A stretch of DNA of 11,012 nt from CAYWXK01 sp964462515 (GTDB lineage: Bacteria; Planctomycetota; Phycisphaerae; Sedimentisphaerales; Anaerobacaceae), in NCBI GenBank assembly GCA_964462515.1, contig CAYWXK010000080.1:1-11012 (forward strand), read 5' to 3'. Numbering within the stretch: position 1 is the stretch's first letter; each line of letters begins with the position of its first letter. A program made the translations under genes and the position numbers. Under the pieces are notes generated by a model, which saw nothing but the letters and a program-made list of their open reading frames with translations, was not told the origin of the DNA and made no database searches. Positions 7,470-11,012 of this stretch are shown in pieces.

Positions 7470-7499
7470 ATTATATCATAGTTGCCGTCTCCTTGTCAA
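7470..7499 (-). promoter_or_regulatory. Consensus sigma70-type promoter for clpC
   Basis: Read on the minus strand, TTGACA (7494-7499) is followed after 18 bases by TATAAT (7470-7475); both hexamers match the consensus exactly. Transcription would begin near 7463 and leave a leader of roughly 110 bases before the clpC ATG at 7349. This is the strongest promoter-like sequence in the window. No CIRCE or paired CtsR operator is visible around it. Confidence 0.75.
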
Positions 7500-7929
7500 A
7501 CAATTGGAACGACAGCATCCTGCATTTCCGGCCTTTCAAACTGCTATTTTTTATATGCCTAAGATGAAGCTGATGTTCGCCTGCCGCGATAATAGTCTTC
7601 TTCCGGTCAAGAATTTTATCGACAAAAACCGCTGCCGACTTTCTGCTTGCAAGCAAAGAAATAAGCATATCTTATGCCTTCATAAAGATTTATAGTCGGT
7701 GAATAGTTTTGAGCTTATCCAAAGGCGGGCTTTCAACAGATAAATTTTTCGAGCCTTCCCGGTCGGTGCAAAGATTTGCAGATGGCAGGTTACAAAGAGA
7801 TTATATGCCGATTCGCTGATTATTGTTTGCTATTTCTTTTATCCACGGTTTCAGGGGCTGTTTACTCGGACTATCTTGGTTTCTGATGTGTGCTTCGGCT
7901 AACTTCGTGTCGTTGTGTATCTTCTGACC
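7500..7929. other. Long non-coding stretch upstream of clpC
   Basis: About 430 bases hold no gene I can support. Short frames exist on both strands (7471-7668 minus, 7504-7695 plus), but neither has a ribosome site or recognisable motif, and they overlap each other. The minus frame also ends inside the clpC promoter. I see no tRNA, riboswitch or repeat here. It may be decayed coding sequence or an unrecognised RNA. Confidence 0.4.
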
Positions 7930-8187
7930 TTAACCGTTTTCTTCGAGCAGTCTTTTGAGGTATTCGTTTTCACGTCGAGTTGCCTCGATGTCGAAAACCT
8001 GATATTTGATGCACACCCGCAGATAATCGAGCAGCTCCTGCAAATTGCTTATGCTCTTTTCGAGCTTACTGCAGTCGGTTTGCATTTGTTCGGAAGGATT
8101 TGCTAACTTATTGCGCTGAGGGTCAACCCCCTGTCCGAATTCTCTGACCAGTTCGTGAATTTTGTCCTCCAACCTTGCATCGTCCAT
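7930..8187 (-). CDS. Small coiled-coil protein of unknown function
   Basis: This 85-residue frame is acidic and mostly helical, without Pro between about residue 33 and the end. From residue 38 to the end it has heptad-like Leu/Ile/Val spacing (CSKLEKSISNLQELLDYLRV, later RRENEYLKRLLEENG), as in a parallel coiled coil or zipper. It lacks a signal peptide and is probably a cytoplasmic homo-oligomer or partner-binding protein. Two adjacent starts are possible: GTG at 8188-8190 and ATG at 8185-8187. Both sit behind a GGAG, at 6 and 9 bases. I chose the ATG. It is isolated, with empty sequence on both sides, so context gives no clue to its job. The ribosome site and coherent heptads are why I accept it; family unknown. 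Confidence 0.6.
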   Translation of the reverse strand: MDDARLEDKIHELVREFGQGVDPQRNKLANPSEQMQTDCSKLEKSISNLQELLDYLRVCIKYQVFDIEATRRENEYLKRLLEENG

Positions 8188-8190
8188 CAC

Positions 8191-8732
8191 ACTGCGCTCC
8201 TGTCAAACAGCTCTTTTCAGTCACCCTAAATGGACACTCTCTGAAGCCTTTTGTTAAAACAGCAAAATCCATACCCAGATGTCTAAATGCTGGCTTTTCG
8301 CGCAATTTCCACGATTAGACTCGATGAAAGGACAATAAGGCCGACATAAAAAACTATCCTTAACTTTTGTTTTACTTTTATGAACCGCAACTTTTGTGCG
8401 GATTAAATTTGCGTGTTGCCGAAAATCAACATCAGAGAGTCGCTTATCGGATTTTTACGCTTGTAACGGGCTTATTCGGTGCTGGTTACGATTAGTGTTG
8501 ATTATTATAAACACCCTTGTCGAGATTTGACATCAGGAAGCTTGCGCCGGGGCCATAAACAGCTTATAAGACATCCAGATGAGTTTTGTTGTTGGAATGC
8601 TGAAAATTACTTGAAAATGCAAGGAATTGCGCTATCGAACACAACTACCAGGAACCCGATGCCTTTTATGATTCTGCCGTTTAGTGGTTGAGCATAAGGG
8701 TGCCGGTTGCCGGCTGGGGCGGTGGCAATACG
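8191..8732. other. Long intergenic region between two minus-strand genes
   Basis: About 540 bases without a supportable gene. It includes a small hairpin, CCGCA 8385-8389 with TGCGG 8397-8401 (seven-base loop), and a second, GCCGG 8702-8706 with CCGGC 8710-8714 (three-base loop), which lies about 20 bases past the stop of the HTH/receiver gene. Neither is followed by a U-tract in the relevant direction. A 70-codon plus-strand frame at 8479-8691 has no ribosome site and no recognisable motif. Confidence 0.4.
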
Positions 8733-9311
8733 CTAATAGATAATCGCTGTTACCTCTTCAATCTTCGAGATGAGCGCCGCGGCATCGGCGTAATAAGGTA
8801 TATAGCCGTCAAAGCCTTTCTTTAGTAGAACGGCTAATTCTGATTCGCTCATGTGATTTGCAACAGCTATGACCTTGATAGTTTGCAAATCCTCATCAGC
8901 ACGAATACTTCGGCAGATTGCTGCTGCGTCTATACCTTCATCTAAAAGGCTGATGAGCAGAACGTGGGGGGCAGATTTCTGGATGGCTGCGCCTGCCTGG
9001 AATTCATTGCGTGCGATTTGGACCTCGTAGTCGGTTTTGGTTCGCAAGCTGTTAGCCACTGTAAGTGCAGTGTTCTCGTTACTATCTACAATAATGATTC
9101 GAGTGTGCGCGCTTATCACTCCCATCGTCGGCATATTGTGGGCTTTCATAAAGCGAATTAGCTCGCCCAGCGGTATTCGCCGGTCTTTACTGCCGGGGAT
9201 GCGATAGCCCCTCAGTTGTCCGTTATCGAACCACTTTGAGACCGTTCGTGAAGCGACGTTGCAAATCTTCGCTACGTCGCCTGTCGTTAATACGTTTTTG
9301 CCTTTTGCCAT
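8733..9311 (-). CDS. Excisionase-type HTH regulator with degenerate receiver domain
   Basis: Residues 7-55 (counting from the chosen start) form an excisionase/MerR-like winged helix: VLTTGDVAKICNVASRTVSK, then WFDNGQLRGYRIPGSKDRRI. Residues 71-190 have the alternating pattern of a CheY-like receiver, with IIIVDSNEN at 72-80 at the acidic pocket. The phosphoacceptor position, normally the Asp of 'LLD', is Ser121 (HVLLISLLDEG). The conserved Thr/Ser after strand 4 is Ala151 (IAVANH), and the conserved Lys before Pro is absent (GYIPYY). Phosphorylation is therefore unlikely; the domain probably dimerises or binds another signal. I placed the start at ATG 9309-9311 (MAKGKN), because the HTH begins right after it. 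An ATG at 9342-9344 would add 11 residues (MRSVTLWQTQK). Neither has a clear ribosome site. No histidine kinase gene is adjacent. Confidence 0.82.
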   Translation of the reverse strand: MAKGKNVLTTGDVAKICNVASRTVSKWFDNGQLRGYRIPGSKDRRIPLGELIRFMKAHNMPTMGVISAHTRIIIVDSNENTALTVANSLRTKTDYEVQIARNEFQAGAAIQKSAPHVLLISLLDEGIDAAAICRSIRADEDLQTIKVIAVANHMSESELAVLLKKGFDGYIPYYADAAALISKIEEVTAIIY

Positions 9312-9443
9312 TTTTTGAGTCTGCCACAAAGTAACTGACCTCATTTTTATTCGGTTTTAAGTTAAACCCTGTTTAGCACCAAAATCGCAAATTCGCCCGA
9401 ACTTTCAAATAAGTGATTGTCCCTAAAGTGCTGCGTCCCATAA

Positions 9444-9479
9444 GCACCCCCGTTTTTTCCAAAAGCGCCTGATGGGTGC
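9444..9479. repeat. Inverted repeat beside the intergenic element
   Basis: GCACCC at 9444-9449 is the reverse complement of GGGTGC at 9474-9479, separated by 24 bases. It ends nine bases before the terminal repeat of the next element and may be part of the same inserted block. Confidence 0.35.
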
Positions 9480-9487
9480 GATTCATC

Positions 9488-9586
9488 TTTGTAGGCGTAG
9501 CACGGGCTTCCAGCCCGTGCAAACACGGCAATGCCTGTCCTGAGCGTAGTCGAAGGGATGGCCGTGCCGCTTTCTGTACCTACAAA
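9488..9586. mobile_element. MITE-like intergenic element with terminal inverted repeats and nested hairpins
   Basis: The 99-base block begins TTTGTAGG (9488-9495) and ends with its exact reverse complement CCTACAAA (9579-9586). Inside lie a perfect nine-base-pair hairpin (9500-9508 with 9512-9520, three-base loop) and a second stem, CACGGC 9524-9529 with GCCGTG 9561-9566. The latter encloses the segment CCTGAGCGTAGTCGAAGGG (9539-9557). The whole can fold as a branched, cloverleaf-like structure closed by the terminal repeats. It codes for nothing recognisable. From memory, both inner motifs recur as dispersed repeats in environmental bacterial genomes; this is unverified. Whether it moves is unknown; it would need a transposase in trans. 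Confidence 0.6.
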
Positions 9587-9627
9587 CGTGAAGCACACCC
9601 GCACCTGATAGCAGGTTCAAAATGTCT

Positions 9628-9655
9628 TTGATTTATCGTTTCTAATTGTTAAAAT
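9628..9655 (+). promoter_or_regulatory. Weak candidate promoter for the aminotransferase gene
   Basis: TTGATT (9628-9633) and TAAAAT (9650-9655) are separated by 16 bases and lie about 50 bases before the ATG at 9704. The region is AT-rich, so matches of this quality are expected by chance. Confidence 0.3.
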
Positions 9656-9703
9656 TTCGTTATCGCTTTGATGTTTTTGTGTGTTTGATAAGGAAGATTT
9701 TTT

Positions 9704-10900
9704 ATGCAAATATATTTATCTCGACCCGACATCACGCAGAAAGAGATTGACGCTGTTTGCCAGGTCCTTCGCAGCCCCAATCTTTCGCTCGGCCCCAAAC
9801 TGACGGAGTTTGAGACTGCCTTTGCAAAATATATCGGCAGAAAACGTGCCGTCGCCGTCAACAGCGGCACAAGCGGCTTGTTTCTATGTATGCTGGCGCT
9901 TGGAATTAGCGAGGGTGATGAAGTTATTACTACGCCTTTTACCTTCATCGCTTCCTCGAATTCTATTATGATGGCCGGCGCAAAACCGGTCTTTGTCGAT
10001 ATCGACCCCGTAACTCTCAATATCGACCCTGCTAAAATCGAAGACAAAATTACCGCCAAAACCAAAGCAATCCTGCCGGTTGCAATCTTTGGCAGTCCCT
10101 CAAACTTTGATAAAATTTGTAAAATCGCCCAGAAACACAATCTAAGAATCATCGAGGATAGCTGCGAAGCGCTTGGCTCAGCATTGAACGGCAAAAAAAC
10201 CGGCACTTTCGGCACAATGAGCACATTTGGCCTTTACCCCAATAAACAAATAACGACTGGCGAAGGAGGCGTGATTTTAACCGACGATGACCATCTTGCG
10301 GATATGTGCGAATCCCTTCGCAATCAAGGTAGGGGCAAAGGCGCAACCTGGCTGGAACACGAACGCCTCGGCTATAACTATCGTCTCAGTGACATAAATT
10401 GCGCTCTCGGAATCGTCCAGCTCTCAAGAATTGAGGAAATCAAGGCAAAGCGCAAACAGGTCGCAAAATGGTATCAGGAAATACTGTCTTCCGACAAAAG
10501 ATTAATAGTGCCTGCCGAGCCGCCCGGCTGCGATGTAAGCTGGTTTGTCTTTGTTGTCCGCCTTGAAGATGGTTCACCCCCCCGTCTTGCTTTCACAGGA
10601 AAGCAGGGGGGGCACCGTGACAAAATCCTTGAGGTGATGAGAAGCCGGGGCGTTCAGGTCGGCAACTATTTTCCGCCTGTGCATTTACAGCCCTTTATGG
10701 CCAATCAGTTCGGCTACAAACCCGGCGATTTTCCTGTCACGGAATCCGTCTCTAAAAGCACCATCGCGCTTCCATTTTATAACAACCTCACCAAAGACCA
10801 GGTTGCGATTGTCTGCAAGACCTTAAAAGAAGTTTTGGACGAGAAATTGCCTGCGTTTAACGGTCATTGCGTGGCCGAAGGTCGCGGCATTCTCCATTAA
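9704..10900 (+). CDS. DegT/DnrJ/EryC1/StrS-family PLP-dependent sugar aminotransferase
   Basis: The 398-residue protein belongs to the fold-type I aminotransferases that install an amino group on nucleotide-linked keto-sugars for surface polysaccharide, glycoprotein or antibiotic synthesis in the cytoplasm. Family features are VNSGTSGL at 52-59 (PLP phosphate binding), PFTFIASSNSI at 78-88, EDSCEALGS at 151-159 with the PLP-pyridine Asp152, YPNKQITTGEGG at 178-189 with the Schiff-base Lys181, NYRLSDINCALGIVQL at 225-240 and YFPPVHLQPF at 322-331. AAGGA nine bases before the ATG supports the start. Residues 291-303 (SPPRLAFTGKQGG) interrupt the strand-to-helix junction where homologues usually have a short turn; a perfect hairpin encodes them. 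The substrate sugar cannot be read from sequence. No other sugar-nucleotide gene is in the window. Confidence 0.92.
   Translation: MQIYLSRPDITQKEIDAVCQVLRSPNLSLGPKLTEFETAFAKYIGRKRAVAVNSGTSGLFLCMLALGISEGDEVITTPFTFIASSNSIMMAGAKPVFVDIDPVTLNIDPAKIEDKITAKTKAILPVAIFGSPSNFDKICKIAQKHNLRIIEDSCEALGSALNGKKTGTFGTMSTFGLYPNKQITTGEGGVILTDDDHLADMCESLRNQGRGKGATWLEHERLGYNYRLSDINCALGIVQLSRIEEIKAKRKQVAKWYQEILSSDKRLIVPAEPPGCDVSWFVFVVRLEDGSPPRLAFTGKQGGHRDKILEVMRSRGVQVGNYFPPVHLQPFMANQFGYKPGDFPVTESVSKSTIALPFYNNLTKDQVAIVCKTLKEVLDEKLPAFNGHCVAEGRGILH
10577..10612. repeat. Palindromic insertion within the aminotransferase frame
   Basis: Seven C (10577-10583) pair with seven G (10606-10612), and TGCTTTC (10588-10594) pairs with GAAAGCA (10599-10605) around the four-base loop ACAG. 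A GTCT bulge on the left arm separates the two stems. The 36 bases equal 12 codons, so the frame is kept. It lies between the strand ending VVRLEDG and the helix starting HRDKILEVM, a surface position. The long C and G runs are unlike the rest of the gene. Confidence 0.7.
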
Positions 10901-10956
10901 TATCAAACTTGTACTGAGCATAGCTAACTCAAGTTACGCAGTTTGCGGTTCAAAAT

Positions 10957-10980
10957 AGCCTTAACAAGGCCAAGAAGGCT
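10957..10980 (+). terminator. Weak hairpin downstream of the aminotransferase gene
   Basis: AGCCTT (10957-10962) pairs with AAGGCT (10975-10980) around 12 bases, about 57 bases after the stop. Only a short GATTTTC follows, so it is a poor intrinsic terminator. Nothing else is recognised in the last 110 bases. Confidence 0.25.
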
Positions 10981-11012
10981 GATTTTCAGCAAAAGTTGTG
11001 ACTACATTTTGC

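Noticed and set aside
7471..7668. 65-codon minus-strand frame upstream of clpC
   Set aside because: No recognised motif or good ribosome site, overlaps a frame on the other strand, and its end overlies the consensus clpC promoter.
8123..8305. 60-codon minus-strand frame with four cysteines, overlapping the coiled-coil gene
   Set aside because: The Cys spacing briefly suggested a metal site, but it begins at a TTG with no ribosome site and runs out of frame through the better-supported coiled-coil gene.
8479..8691. 70-codon plus-strand frame
   Set aside because: No ribosome site, no domain, irregular composition; nothing supports it over chance.
9362..9604. 80-codon minus-strand frame before the aminotransferase gene
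   Set aside because: Most of it is made of the inverted-repeat element at 9488-9586; no ribosome site and no protein motif. Likely a spurious translation of a repeat.

Overview
The window looks like a chromosomal segment of an uncultured planctomycete, most likely of the Phycisphaerae type. This is an inference from several things seen together: mid-range GC, loosely packed genes, several starts with no Shine-Dalgarno, a Tat-exported sugar-isomerase-fold protein, a pseudopilin-like protein ending in a DG-V-E-W motif, an excisionase-type HTH fused to a receiver-like domain, and short palindromic repeats both between and inside genes. No species can be named from the sequence alone.

Layout. 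A membrane-anchored protein of unknown function runs off the left edge on the minus strand (2-391). A divergent promoter region follows. A compact plus-strand cluster then holds a CT398/HP0958-type coiled-coil zinc-ribbon protein (621-1361), a fusion of RNase HI with the purine enzyme PurN (1375-2571), and a small protein with a degenerate pseudopilin N-terminus (2616-3065). After a gap with a long imperfect inverted repeat comes a Tat-signal protein with an L-fucose/L-arabinose isomerase-like C-terminal half (3234-4823). It converges with clpC on the minus strand (4851-7349). clpC is preceded by a near-perfect sigma70-type promoter at 7470-7499.

The right half is sparser. About 430 bases without a convincing gene lead to a small coiled-coil protein (7930-8187, minus), and another 540 empty bases lead to the HTH/pseudo-receiver regulator (8733-9311, minus). 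An intergenic element with terminal inverted repeats and nested hairpins (9488-9586) precedes a DegT/DnrJ/EryC1/StrS aminotransferase (9704-10900, plus).

The zinc-ribbon/RNase HI pair is a known neighbourhood: in Mycobacterium, Rv2229c (zinc ribbon) sits beside Rv2228c (RNase HI fused to a CobC-type phosphatase). Here the RNase HI partner is PurN instead. clpC is general protein quality control; the aminotransferase suggests surface-sugar synthesis. The most unusual signal is two unrelated 36-base palindromic elements lying in frame inside protein genes (1453-1488 in the RNase HI-PurN gene, 10577-10612 in the aminotransferase gene). They resemble in concept the Rickettsia palindromic elements. 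No CRISPR array, rRNA, tRNA, transposase or phage gene was seen.
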